Source: Lewinellaceae bacterium
Lineage (GTDB): Bacteria > Bacteroidota > Bacteroidia > Chitinophagales > Saprospiraceae
Direction of reading: 5' to 3'
Assembly (NCBI GenBank): GCA_016716135.1
Contig: JADJWX010000014.1
Span: 91,750 to 155,749 of the forward strand
Length of the DNA stretch: 64,000 bases
The position numbers and the translations under genes were made by a program. Below, piece by piece: positions 26,058-37,000 of the stretch; within the stretch, counting starts at the first letter, position 1, and each line of letters starts with the position of its first letter. The notes beneath the pieces were generated by a model. That model searched no databases. It was not told the DNA's origin and was given only the letters and a program-made list of their open reading frames with translations.

Positions 26058-29000
26058 CTACAACATCTCCGACACCTTATCCACAATCGCTTCCACCAGT
26101 GCCTGCAAGTCCGTTTTTTTTCCTGAAACCGTAAACGCACCTTTCGGGGCCTTGCCTTGAAACAACCGCCCACGCACGGCTACAGCATCGCCGTTGACCG
26201 TGTAGAGCCCCTTTATGGAATAGGCGTTTTCATATTCGTTTACATCCACGTACACCAGGTCGGATTGTGCCCCACGAACAGTGATTTCCTGGAAATACTC
26301 GCCTAAGGCGTTGGTCAGGCCCAGCACATCATCGAAGTCATTTTCATCCATGAAATTATTCTGGACAAACACAGGCTTCACCTGCGGCAGCTGGATATTC
26401 ACCTGATCATTGACTACGCCGACATCAAAGCTACCGCTAAGCGGCCCCATCATCATTGGTGTCTGCACACCGCCTATTCCCTTGGCCAATTGCGGTACAA
26501 CATCCCGGGCATATTCGAACAGGGTGCTCACATCCACCCGCTTGTCGGCGGTCAAGGCCAGACCGCTCATGCCCTGCAGCAGGCTGTACGTGAGCAGGCC
26601 TTGGCCGTATTGCCCGGCCTCATAGCTCACCTTGTCGGCCGCCGATCCGGTGAGCACAAACATACCCGTGCGGTCTTTCATGCGGTCGAGCGCGCGGATT
26701 TGGGAAGAACTTAGCTCCTTTTGGCTACCGGTCAAATTTTCCACTACCCGGCCCGAGTTGCAGGCATCGAGGATGAGCACCTGCTTTTGGGCTGGAATGT
26801 CGTTGATCCAGCGGGTGAGTTCCGCGCTCGACACCGTGCGGCTATCGCGCACACCCACATCGCTGAGGTTGTCGCTGCTGATGTCCATGGTGAGGTAATA
26901 AAACAGCGCCTGATCGGCATCGCCATAGCTCACCCCGTGTCCGGAAAAATACGCGAGGAGCACATCCTCGGATTTTGCGTGCTGTTGAACCTTTTCAAAA
27001 ACTGCCTTGATATGGTTCTTGGTGGGATGGAGATTGGTATCGCTGGTGTCGGTAACCAGAAGATGGATAAACACACTGTCGAAAAAGAGTTGGGAACTCA
27101 CCTGTCTTATGGCAGCCGCGATATCCCGGGCATCTTTACTGGAATATTTGAGGTTGAGTTGAGAACCGGCGTATTCAGAGGTGCCCACGACTATGGCATG
27201 CAGGGCCGGTTTCCTGGCCAGGCGCCTTAGCGGAGCAGCATTACCGCTTCGCTTATCGCCTTCACCCCGGGAACGTGCAAATGCAGGTTGGTATTCAATG
27301 CTTTTTGGCGCACTTTTCAGCCAACCGGCCTGGTTGTAGGCGCGCACGGAAACGACGTTGAGCGTATCGAACAAAAAGTACCGGGCGTAGTTCTCCAGGT
27401 CAATCACCCCGACCGTATCGCGAGTTTTGTTAAAGCCCTCCGGCGGATTGGCGTCTTCGATAATTTCTTTATCGTTGATGAAAATGCTGACCTTCCCCAG
27501 GCCGCCACTGCGGGGGCCGAGGTGAAAAGTCAATTTGTTTGCCAGGGTATCTAACCGGAGCCGGACGAGCGGGTAAAGCGCAATGGAATTGAAGCCTTCC
27601 ACCGAGCGCACCGGGTCTTTGGAGAAGCCCAGTAGTTTTTGCAACAAGCCCGGTTCGTAGTAGCGCTCTTTGATTCGCTCCAATTCAATGATCTCGGTTC
27701 CAAGGCGGAAATACATGTTTTCCAGCGCGCCGGGCGAGGCATCAAACAGGCCCGAAGGCGCCGTCACCACCCAGTCTTTTTCACCCGGGAAGAAGAGGGT
27801 AAACCGTTCGGTTCCGTTTTTGTAATCCCAACACTGCACCGTACCGTCATAGGTTGTGGAAATGGCGTCTCTGCCGTTGGGCAAAAATTGGAGTTGGCTG
27901 ACCTGCAATGCGGAATGATCTTCAAAAAACAGATCGTCCGCGTTACGGTTCAAGTTGCCGATTTCGAGGGTGGCCTTTCCGGTACCCAGGTTCCAGATCG
28001 TTTTGACACCTTTCCCAACAACTACGAAGTTGGGGTCGGGCGCATAGGTCAGGTATTCCGACGCCGCGACGCCCTCGAGTTGCCGTACTTTTTTACCGGT
28101 TTGAGTGTCCCATTCCGTGAGCTCATCATCCTGGGTCAGTGTACAAATTTTTTGCCCGTCGGGATGAAACGCTACAGCCTTTACCAGGGAATCGTGCACA
28201 TACTGCTGTTTGATCTGCCCATCGGCGAGGGCCCACTCGGTGACTACCGTTCCAATGGGGGGCGAACCCGTGGCGGTATTATCCGGGCCGATGGTGGCTG
28301 CCCGGGGTTCGGGGCCTTCGAACCGGACAGCGTGGAACGCATTTTTCCCGAAGGGATTTTCCAGGGCCCGGCCTGTTGCCAGTTCCCAACCCATGAGTTT
28401 GTTTTCCAGGTAACTGCCGTAGCGATCCCGGTATTCCATGGCCTTATCCAGCACCCTGGCAATACCATGGCGGCCATCGGGTGAAAAGCGCACGGCTGAG
28501 ATCGGGTGCCAATCGTGGTTAAAAACGGGAAATACTCGCACGGATTCCTTTTTTTCCAAATCCCAAAGCGAAACGTTGAAAAAGTCGGGCGAAAAATCGA
28601 CACTGTGTTCCCAAACGGTTTCGGTCCGGGTTTCAGTTCCCGATTTGATTTCGCGCGGCACCGGATAGGAAAAAACCTTCACCCTTCCGTACAGCGTATC
28701 GCCGAGCATATTGATCCCAATGGTATCCTGTAAAGGGCCGAGCACATAGTTTCGCACTGAATCGGCCGGAATTGGAGGGTACATAGGTTGCGACAGCACA
28801 CGCCATTCCTGAGAAGAGCCGAGCAGGGCCATTTTACCATCCGGGGAAATATCGACAGCGGTACCAACCCATAAGCATTGGTGCCGGTCATTTAATTTGC
28901 CCAGGGCTTTGAGTGTATCCATTTCCAATAAATCCGGCGAGTGCCAGTGGTCACTGCGCAACAGCACCTTTCCGTCCGGGCTAAGCGCAAAGGTTTCGGC

Positions 29001-30155
29001 ACCCTTTTCCGGGTGGAAGAACAGCTTGTCCCGTTGTTCCAGGTTCCAGGTTTTTATCGAAGCGTCGAACTTGCTCATGGCTGCAATTCGAAAGTCCGGC
29101 GTAAACTGAATGTTGGTTTCCATCACCACATCCCGCTCCATCCGGAATAGTGCCTTGCCGTCTTCAACATTCCATAAATACACCCCGCTGTCATAGCCGG
29201 CCGACAGGCACCGGGTTCCGTCGGCAGAAATATCTATGGAAAGGACACCTTCCGCTATCCCTTCCATTTGGTGAGTCATGTACTCATTTTGGACATCCCA
29301 AACCAAAAGTGCTCCGCTGCCACTGCGTTTTGCCGGTCTGCCAGGCGAAATCAATATAAAAACGGGCTTACCGCCAAGCGCGATCAGCACCTTGCTTCCA
29401 CCGGGGGAAAAGGCAAAATCAGTAACCGGCATATCAAATCGCGGAAGCGAGACCGTCAAGTTGTTTTGGTAATCAATCAATTGCAGGGTCTCGCGATCAG
29501 CAGTCAGGAGCGCGATTTTGTCATTTTTTACAAACAGCAGGGAGTCACTCTGCCAAACCTCTTCGAATCGAAGGCGTTTTCGCTTACGCCCGGTCATTGC
29601 ATCAAAAGCGCCTACCGGCTTGCCGGTAGTTCCTGTTCGGATCGTCAGGGTTGCGCAATCCGCAGAAAAATGCAGCATAGGGTAGGTGTTCGGCGTTTTC
29701 GTCCATTTTTTCTGCCAGCGCAGTTGGCCATCGGCAAGGTTGACACACCAGATTCGATCTGTAAACAGCACAGCCAGTGTTCGTTCATCGGGCGAAACCT
29801 GGGTGGTTACCGGTGTTCCCGGAAGTTGCGTTTCCCAAACAAGGTCCTCAGCAAACAAATCCCAGGATACCAATTTCCCGTCTTCCCGAATGCCAATGAC
29901 GCCTTGCCCGTTTGGGGAGAAACACAAAACACTTTTTGCTCCCGGTATATCAACAAACCGGACAAATTTTCCGGTGCTCATATCCCAGAGCACGGTTTCC
30001 GATTCACTTTTGCTTAGAGCCAGTTGCCCATTTGGGGAAAACCGGACGAAATCTACAAAACCCATATGCCCCTCCTGCCGGCTGACGACTACGGGGCTTT
30101 GCGCGCAGAGCAGGAAGGATGTAAGGGAAAGGATTATTGAGAGGGCTGTTTTCAT
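26058..30155 (-). CDS. Exported WD40-caspase protein 2 (type A tail)
   Basis: 1365 residues from ATG 30155 (signal peptide MKTALSIILSLTSFLLCAQ); an upstream start in frame lacks the signal peptide. The longest of the five: the N-terminal about 800 residues are divergent WD40-like blades (FSPNG, VLWD, LLVWDV) with inserts, so blade count is uncertain. The hinge reads DWVVTAPSGLFDASPGA and IKERYYEPGLLQKL. The caspase domain runs from about 985, with His in YFSGHGVSY (about 1073) and Cys in LILDACNSG (about 1132). The tail matches proteins 1 and 4 (PVFVQNNF, YENAYSIKG, VEAIVDKVSEML). Same strand as its neighbours; 151 bp after protein 3. Confidence 0.88.
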   Translation of the reverse strand: MKTALSIILSLTSFLLCAQSPVVVSRQEGHMGFVDFVRFSPNGQLALSKSESETVLWDMSTGKFVRFVDIPGAKSVLCFSPNGQGVIGIREDGKLVSWDLFAEDLVWETQLPGTPVTTQVSPDERTLAVLFTDRIWCVNLADGQLRWQKKWTKTPNTYPMLHFSADCATLTIRTGTTGKPVGAFDAMTGRKRKRLRFEEVWQSDSLLFVKNDKIALLTADRETLQLIDYQNNLTVSLPRFDMPVTDFAFSPGGSKVLIALGGKPVFILISPGRPAKRSGSGALLVWDVQNEYMTHQMEGIAEGVLSIDISADGTRCLSAGYDSGVYLWNVEDGKALFRMERDVVMETNIQFTPDFRIAAMSKFDASIKTWNLEQRDKLFFHPEKGAETFALSPDGKVLLRSDHWHSPDLLEMDTLKALGKLNDRHQCLWVGTAVDISPDGKMALLGSSQEWRVLSQPMYPPIPADSVRNYVLGPLQDTIGINMLGDTLYGRVKVFSYPVPREIKSGTETRTETVWEHSVDFSPDFFNVSLWDLEKKESVRVFPVFNHDWHPISAVRFSPDGRHGIARVLDKAMEYRDRYGSYLENKLMGWELATGRALENPFGKNAFHAVRFEGPEPRAATIGPDNTATGSPPIGTVVTEWALADGQIKQQYVHDSLVKAVAFHPDGQKICTLTQDDELTEWDTQTGKKVRQLEGVAASEYLTYAPDPNFVVVGKGVKTIWNLGTGKATLEIGNLNRNADDLFFEDHSALQVSQLQFLPNGRDAISTTYDGTVQCWDYKNGTERFTLFFPGEKDWVVTAPSGLFDASPGALENMYFRLGTEIIELERIKERYYEPGLLQKLLGFSKDPVRSVEGFNSIALYPLVRLRLDTLANKLTFHLGPRSGGLGKVSIFINDKEIIEDANPPEGFNKTRDTVGVIDLENYARYFLFDTLNVVSVRAYNQAGWLKSAPKSIEYQPAFARSRGEGDKRSGNAAPLRRLARKPALHAIVVGTSEYAGSQLNLKYSSKDARDIAAAIRQVSSQLFFDSVFIHLLVTDTSDTNLHPTKNHIKAVFEKVQQHAKSEDVLLAYFSGHGVSYGDADQALFYYLTMDISSDNLSDVGVRDSRTVSSAELTRWINDIPAQKQVLILDACNSGRVVENLTGSQKELSSSQIRALDRMKDRTGMFVLTGSAADKVSYEAGQYGQGLLTYSLLQGMSGLALTADKRVDVSTLFEYARDVVPQLAKGIGGVQTPMMMGPLSGSFDVGVVNDQVNIQLPQVKPVFVQNNFMDENDFDDVLGLTNALGEYFQEITVRGAQSDLVYVDVNEYENAYSIKGLYTVNGDAVAVRGRLFQGKAPKGAFTVSGKKTDLQALVEAIVDKVSEML

Positions 30156-30306
30156 GGTTGATCGAATATTTTTGATTGTGGGTAAATGTAGGGATAAACA
30201 CAGGCTTTGCCGGCGCCGGTGTGCCAGTCGACACACCACGATCAAAACAGCCTCCTGGCAGCTCAGCCAGAAGAGAGGGCCCGGGCGTCACGTATGCCTA
30301 CGAACT

Positions 30307-33300
30307 TTAGTTTACATACTGCGCTGCTGCTTCAAAAATTGATTCAGCCAATTTGTCGAGGGCTCCAACGGTACCTGAAAATGGGATGGTTGCTAATTCT
30401 TTGTCTTTTTTATACAATTTGGCTTCGCCTGTAATTGTCTCGCCTTGGGTCTGGTATAGCCCGCCGATATAGTAATGATCACTATGGTATTCGAAAACAT
30501 CTCCCCAAAAAGCAAAATCTGCCTGATCTTGAGTAGCGAGGCTTTCAAGATAGGTATTAACCGCTTTTGACAGCTCTTGTACATCTTTGAATTTTTGACG
30601 ATCCAGAAAATTGGTGCGCAAAAACACCGGGATAGCCCGGGGAATGGTAAATGGTGGTTCGCCGTCAATGATACCGATATCATAACTTCCGGTGCCGATC
30701 ATCTCCGGCTTCTGCATGCGGTCGATACCGGCAGCCAAGCGCGGTACTTCATTGAGCGCGGCGGTAAATAGTTTTCCCACATCGATATAGGTACCGTTAC
30801 TGGCAGCCACTTTGGGCATATTATTAAGCAAACTATAGGTGAGCAGGCCGTGGCCAAATGGCGTGGCTTCGAAGCTTGCTTTGTCGGCAGCGCTGCCCGC
30901 CAGTACAAACATTCCGCTTAGATCTTTCATGCGTTCCAGCGAACGACGTTGGTCGCTATTGAGTGCTCTGCCATGGACAATTGCATCTACCACAGCGCCA
31001 GAGTTACATGCATCAAGGATAAGAATCCGTTTGCGCGCCTTTACCTGGCGGATCCATTCCTGCAGGGTATCCTGTGCAATAGCCTGCGCCCGGAGCACGG
31101 ATTCGTCGTCGAGTTTATCGCTCAGAATATCGGTGGTGAGGTAATAGAACTGCCCTTTTTCGCTATTGGGTGGGTAAGTGATCCCGTGGCCCGAAAAATA
31201 TACGAGTAGGATATCATCCGGGTCGGCTTTGGCGGCAATATCCCGGATGGCTTTGGCTATTTCGGCTTTTCGGGGCCAGGGCTCAGCGCTCGTGGTCAGA
31301 AGCTGTACCTCTATATTTTTTCTGAAGAGTTTCCTGCCGATAGAGTCCAGCGCCTCGGCAAAGGCTATGGCATCTTTATCGGGGAATGTGAGTTTGAGGT
31401 CATCCCCCCGATACCGGGCCGTGCCGACTACCAGCGCATAGAGGTTGATCGCTTCTAAAGGAGCATCCCGGATAGTTTGCAGGTGGTTGGAAGGAATGCC
31501 AGATTTGTCCGTATTACTGCTCGGGCGGTAATCGATCCGGAAAGGCGGGCCTTTGAGCCAGTTTTTACTATTGTACGCGCGCAGCGACAGGTGGTTGGCG
31601 GTGCCGGGGAGGAAGTGGCCGGCTAAGCGATTGAGGTCGAACACGAAACAGGATTGAAACTCCGGGTTGGCATTCGACTCGAGTTCGATGACATCGTTGA
31701 GCAACAACATTACCTTTCCGATGCCGCCGTTGCGTTCTTCCAACTGAACATGCAACCGGCCGTCTTCAATCCTTGCGTCAGTGATCTCCGGATAGAGCTC
31801 CAGTTGGTCCAAATCATTGACAGGCCGCAGGCCGCCGGGAACATAACCCAGAACTTTTTGCAACAGACCGGGTTCGAAGTAGCGTTCTTTGAGCTGCTCC
31901 AGCTCGATAACTTCCCATTTGTCATTGTAGTTCACTACGTAGTGCATGAGTGCCATGGCGCCTTCGGAAGCGTCAAAAAGGCCGCTAGGGGTCGTAGCGA
32001 TCCAGTCGGTGGAGTCAATGAAAAGCAGGGAGGCCAGTTCTTGGCCTGTTGGAGCGGACCAGAATTTTAAGGTGCGGTCAGTGCTTGCTGTTAAAATATG
32101 GTTGGCGCCCGGTAAAAAAGCAGCACCAACCAGCCATAATTTGTGCCCCTTGAATGTTTTTAGCAACTGTCCGGAAGTGTCCCATAGTTTGGCCGTATAA
32201 TCTCTGCTTGCCGTCAGAACCTGCTTGCCGTCGGGGGAAAATGCAACGGATTCGATTTCAGCACTATGACCGATAAATGATTGAAGAACCTGCCCCGACA
32301 AGTCCCATAGTTTTACTGTTTTATCGCCGCTTCCGGCCAATACCGTTGCTCCGTCGGGTGAAAAAGCAACACAGGAGACATACCAGTTATACCCCTTGAG
32401 TTTTTTTAATTTTTTTCCTGTTGTTTTCCACAATCGCGCGTAGTCGATACCTCCTGTAACAAACTTGTCTCCTTTTGGTGAAAAGGCTACCGATCGTCCG
32501 GAAGAAGACGTAAAAAGCTCCAAGAGTGTTTTTTTCTTGACGCCTGTCGAATCCCAAAGTTTTGCCTCATCATCATTCCAGGAATTTGTCAATATTTTTT
32601 TCCCATTTGGTGCAATAGCTACTGATGTTACAGGATTTTTATGGCCTTTAAACTCTTTTAATTCCCGACCAGCCGCATCCCATAATTTTGCATTGCCGAT
32701 CTGGTTAGTAGGGTCCCAGCCCCCGGTCAGGATCAGCGAACCATCGGCTGAAAATGCCGCGGTTGGCACCTTAAGATGCGACTTAGAACCAGTTCCACAA
32801 CTGTGGCAAAACCGTTTCATCTTACGGTCGGCCAAATTCAGCAGCTTGGCCGATTGGTCCGAACAACCTGCCAGTATCTCTACCCCTCTCGGTGTTGTTG
32901 CAACATCAAGCGAATTAGGTGTAATACCATGCCCTGTAAATGTTACCAATTCCTTGCCGGCTAAGTCCCGGATTTTCGCAATGCCATTCGCATCTACCAT
33001 TAGAATTTTTTTTCCGTCTGGTAAAAAGACAGCGTTGCGCAGGCCGAATGTATACTCGTCGAACGATTGTACAGGTTGCCCGGTAGTGCTCCAGAGCTTT
33101 ACGGCATGACCATTATTTGACCACCTTCCCCATGCTGTTAGGATATACTTTCCGTCGGGTGAAAAAGCACTTGAGCTTGGCAGGGAAGGCCCTTTGAAGG
33201 TTTTTAAGGTATCCCCGTTCAAGTTCCACAAGGTTATCGTACTATCCTGGCAAGCAGTCAATACCGAATCGCCAGTGGGAGAAAAAGCCGCAAAAATGAT

Positions 33301-33948
33301 AGGTTCAGTGTACTCGGAGTACGTAGTGATCAACTGTCCTGATGTATCCCATAAAAGTGCGGCATGTTTTCTTTTGCGGGGAATCATAATGGGTCTTCTC
33401 CAACCTTTTTCATCGGTGTAATAAGAAGGATACTTAGCGCTTGTCAGTATCTTTTCTCCGTCGGGTGAAAACGCTACAGAAGGAATACTGGCTGTACTAT
33501 CTCTGAAGGTCCGGATCAGATTTCCGGACAAGTCCCACAAGCGCGCTGTGGAATCTGAACAGCCCGTTAATACCCGGTTTCCTTTCGGCGAAAATGCCAC
33601 ACTGGTTATATCGCCTGACTGCGCTTCAAATACCTGTAATACCTCGCCCTCCAGATTCCACAACTTGGCGGTTTTATCGGAGCTCCCCGTTACTACCAGC
33701 TTGCCGTCGGGCGAAAAGGCTACATAAAAAACGGTATTTGTATGTACCGGGAATCCATTAAGCTCCCGGCCGGCCAGATCCCACAAGGATACTACACCAC
33801 TAGAACCACCTGTGAGTACATAGTTACCATCCGGTGAAATGGCAACGGCCGTAGAACGCTCCAAATGATTGGGGATTACCAGGCGCGGCTTTTGGCCATG
33901 CATTACAGTGGCAAGGAGGATAAAAAAAAGTATGGACCTTTTTTTCAT
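30307..33948 (-). CDS. Exported WD40-caspase protein 3 (type B tail)
   Basis: 1213 residues from ATG 33948 (signal peptide MKKRSILFFILLATVMHGQ). I count 14 WD40 repeats from about 25 to 630, several with Lys-rich inserts and a small Cys/His cluster (RFCHSCGTGSKSH). The hinge reads DWIATTPSGLFDASEGA and LEQLKERYFEPGLLQKVLGY. The caspase domain starts about 834 with YFSGHGITYPPNSEKGQF (His about 921) and LILDACNSG (Cys about 981). The tail is type B, shared with protein 5: DIGIIDG.PP, IPVFLRTNF, YHSDHYYIGGLY. 72 bp separate it from protein 4 upstream. The catalytic dyad is intact. Confidence 0.9.
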   Translation of the reverse strand: MKKRSILFFILLATVMHGQKPRLVIPNHLERSTAVAISPDGNYVLTGGSSGVVSLWDLAGRELNGFPVHTNTVFYVAFSPDGKLVVTGSSDKTAKLWNLEGEVLQVFEAQSGDITSVAFSPKGNRVLTGCSDSTARLWDLSGNLIRTFRDSTASIPSVAFSPDGEKILTSAKYPSYYTDEKGWRRPIMIPRKRKHAALLWDTSGQLITTYSEYTEPIIFAAFSPTGDSVLTACQDSTITLWNLNGDTLKTFKGPSLPSSSAFSPDGKYILTAWGRWSNNGHAVKLWSTTGQPVQSFDEYTFGLRNAVFLPDGKKILMVDANGIAKIRDLAGKELVTFTGHGITPNSLDVATTPRGVEILAGCSDQSAKLLNLADRKMKRFCHSCGTGSKSHLKVPTAAFSADGSLILTGGWDPTNQIGNAKLWDAAGRELKEFKGHKNPVTSVAIAPNGKKILTNSWNDDEAKLWDSTGVKKKTLLELFTSSSGRSVAFSPKGDKFVTGGIDYARLWKTTGKKLKKLKGYNWYVSCVAFSPDGATVLAGSGDKTVKLWDLSGQVLQSFIGHSAEIESVAFSPDGKQVLTASRDYTAKLWDTSGQLLKTFKGHKLWLVGAAFLPGANHILTASTDRTLKFWSAPTGQELASLLFIDSTDWIATTPSGLFDASEGAMALMHYVVNYNDKWEVIELEQLKERYFEPGLLQKVLGYVPGGLRPVNDLDQLELYPEITDARIEDGRLHVQLEERNGGIGKVMLLLNDVIELESNANPEFQSCFVFDLNRLAGHFLPGTANHLSLRAYNSKNWLKGPPFRIDYRPSSNTDKSGIPSNHLQTIRDAPLEAINLYALVVGTARYRGDDLKLTFPDKDAIAFAEALDSIGRKLFRKNIEVQLLTTSAEPWPRKAEIAKAIRDIAAKADPDDILLVYFSGHGITYPPNSEKGQFYYLTTDILSDKLDDESVLRAQAIAQDTLQEWIRQVKARKRILILDACNSGAVVDAIVHGRALNSDQRRSLERMKDLSGMFVLAGSAADKASFEATPFGHGLLTYSLLNNMPKVAASNGTYIDVGKLFTAALNEVPRLAAGIDRMQKPEMIGTGSYDIGIIDGEPPFTIPRAIPVFLRTNFLDRQKFKDVQELSKAVNTYLESLATQDQADFAFWGDVFEYHSDHYYIGGLYQTQGETITGEAKLYKKDKELATIPFSGTVGALDKLAESIFEAAAQYVN

Positions 33949-34020
33949 GGTTCTTGGATTTTTACTCTGATGATGAGTGGTAAATGATGAATACCGGGAT
34001 AGTGTAAAATTGATAATTAC

Positions 34021-37000
34021 CTACAGCATCCCCGACACCTTGTCCACAATCACTTCCACCAGTGCCGGCAAGTCGCTTTTTTTGCCGGTTACGGTAAACT
34101 CGCCTTTCGATGTTTTCCCTTGAAACAAACGCCCGCGCATGGTCACCATATCGCCCTCGACCGTGTAGCGCCCCTTGATCGAGTAGGCATTTTCGTATTC
34201 GCTCACATCCACATAGATCAAGTCGGCTTTTGCACCGCGGGCGGTGATTTCCTGGAAATAGTTGGCCAGCGCTTTGGTCAGGCCCAGGTCGTCGTCGAAA
34301 GTGTCTTCGTTCTGGAAGTTGTTCCGGATAAACACCGGCTTCACCTGTGCCAGCGGAATTTTCACGCCGGCATCCACGATCCCGATATCAAAACTGCCGC
34401 CATCGGTGGGGAAGGCCAGCACGGGCGTTTGCACCTGCCGGATGCTTTTGGCGAGTACGGGCACCTGGTCGCGGGCGTACTGGAACAGCGTCATCACGTC
34501 CACGCGTTTGTCGGTGGTCAGCGCCAGGCCGCTCATACCCTGTAGCAAGCTGTAGGTGAGCAGGCCCTGGCCGTACTGGCTGGCTTCGTAACTCACTTTG
34601 TCGGCAGCAGCGCCGGTAAGGATGAACATGCCCGTCCGGTCTTTCATGCGGTCGAGGGCGCGTATCTGGGAAGAGTTCAATTCCCGGGCGCCGATAGACG
34701 CCAGGGCTTCCACGGCCTTGCCCGAGTTGCAGGCGTCGAGGATCATCACCTGTTTTTTGGCCGTAATATCGGTAAGCCAGCGGGTCAGGTCTTCGGAGGA
34801 GACGGTGTAGTTTTTCCGCACCTCGTCGTCTTTCAAATCGGCGCTGGCGATGTCTTTTGTCAAATAGTAAAACTGACTTTTTTCAGCGCTTCCATACGTC
34901 AGGCCGTGGCCGGAGAAGTAGGTAATTAAAATATCGGTGGGTTTGGCCAGGCCGGCGTATTCGCTGAATGCCGCGGCAATAGTTTTTTTCGAAGAAATGC
35001 CCTCCGGTGTTTTAGCGTCAGTGGTGAGCACTTTCAGGTGCACGCGGTCTTCAAACAAGCGTTTTCCCGCAACTTGCAGGGCCTCAGCCATCGCTTTGGC
35101 ATCCAGGTCGGGGAAGCGCAGGTCGAGCTGATCACCGCTGTAATCGGAGGTGCCGACGACGATGGCGTACAAATGCGGTTTGTCGTTCCGCAAACTGTTG
35201 CCGCCGCTACCGCTGCTGCCGGTCCCTCTCCCGGTGGCCGGCGGCGTGTAGGCCAGTTCGTAGGCTGCGCTTTTCAACCAACCCGCACTGTTGTACGCGC
35301 GCATGGCAATGGAATTGCCCCCCGGCAGGTAGTATTTTTCATAATTGTTCAGGTCAACAATGAGCGCAGTTTTGCGGTCGGGGTTGAGGTCTTCGGCTAC
35401 CTCTTTTCCGTTGATAAACAGGCTGAGCTTACCCATGCCGCCGGAGCGGGTCTTCAGCTGAATGTTGAGTTGGTTTTCCTGTATCCGGGCGTCAATTTCG
35501 GGGTAAAGCGCAACCTGGCCCAGGGACGAAACGTCGCGCACCTCGCCGGCGCTGAAACCGAGCAACTTCGGCAACAGGCCGGGCTCGTAGTAGCGCTCTT
35601 TGAGTTGGTCCAGGGCTACAACTTCCACCCCCACAACGTAGTGCATCAGTTTCATGGCGCCGGGGGAGGCATCGAAAAGTCCGGAAGGCGTGGCAACCAC
35701 CCAGTCGGCAGTGTCGATGGCGACCAGCGTGGCGAGTTCCGCTCCGGTTTCGCTGTCCCAGATTTTGGCCCTGTTGTCCAGGCTGCCGGCGGCAAAAAAT
35801 TTCCCGTCGGGCGTAAAGGCGAGGGCGGTGGCGTTGAGCCCTTGCATGGTGTGCAAGAGTTTCCCGGTTTCGGGGTCCCAGTGTTTCAGCATATTGTCCG
35901 AGCCGGCAGTCAAAATTGATTTTCCATCCGGAGCGAACGCGACGGCATTGACGGCGCCGGTATGCCCGGAGAGGGTCCGGAGCAGTTGGCCGTTGCGGTC
36001 CCAGAGTTTGGCCGTTTTATCGCTGCTCCCGGAAAGCAGCAGCCGGCCGTCCGGGGAGAACGCCACATCGTTCACAGCGCCGGTATGCCCGGAAAGGGTC
36101 TGGAGGATGGCCCCGGTTTCCCGGTTCCACAGGATAACGGCATTGTCAAGATCGCCGGACAGGATGGTTTTCCCGCCATCATTTGGCGAGAACTCGACTG
36201 CCGAAATGGCCTGGAATTTTAACTCGAACTTGATTTCTTGCTGAAGGCCAAACGGGTTGGAAGGATCAACGCCGTTGGCCGGCTCGGGCTCGGCAGGTTT
36301 GGCCAGTGTACGGACGAGCACTTTCCGGGCCCGGTCCCAGAGTTCAATGGTATTTTTATTGGTGCCGAAAGCGAGAAACGTCCCACCGACCGGGTCTGCC
36401 GGAGACGGCGGTGAAATAGCTATAGAACTTGCCTGACCATCCATGACGTCAAAAACTTCCACCGGTTTTCCTGTTTTCACATCCCGGCGGGCCGCCCAGT
36501 AGCTCCCAATCCGGCCGGTGAGCAGTGCAGGCATGTTTTCCGTGCCGGCAAAGGCAAAGGCAGACACCGGCTGCCACAAATGGTCGAGGAAATCCGGTGT
36601 TTCGGGAAATGTTTGCAGCCGGGCGCCGGGGATGTCCCAGCGTTTGCTATGCCCGGAATTGGTCCCCAAAAACAGGTTTTTCCCGCCGTCAAACGGAGAA
36701 AAGGCCAGGGCCGTCAGGGCTTCGGAATGGGATTCGAAGGTTTGGACCGACTTGCCGTCCAGGGCTATGATTTTTGGGGTGATGCCATTCAGCAGTAAAA
36801 ATTTTCCCGCTGCCGGCTCGCCGGTTTGGATCGGAAAAAACAGGGCGGAGAAGACCGCCTCCTTAGGGTCAATATCAACGTTGTGCCGGAGTTGGCCACT
36901 TTGCCGGTCCCACATCTGCAGGGTGATCCCGTCGCAACTGGTAAGTACCAGCGTGCCGTCGGGTGAGAACCCGGCCATTTCCACCGATTCTTTGCAAGCA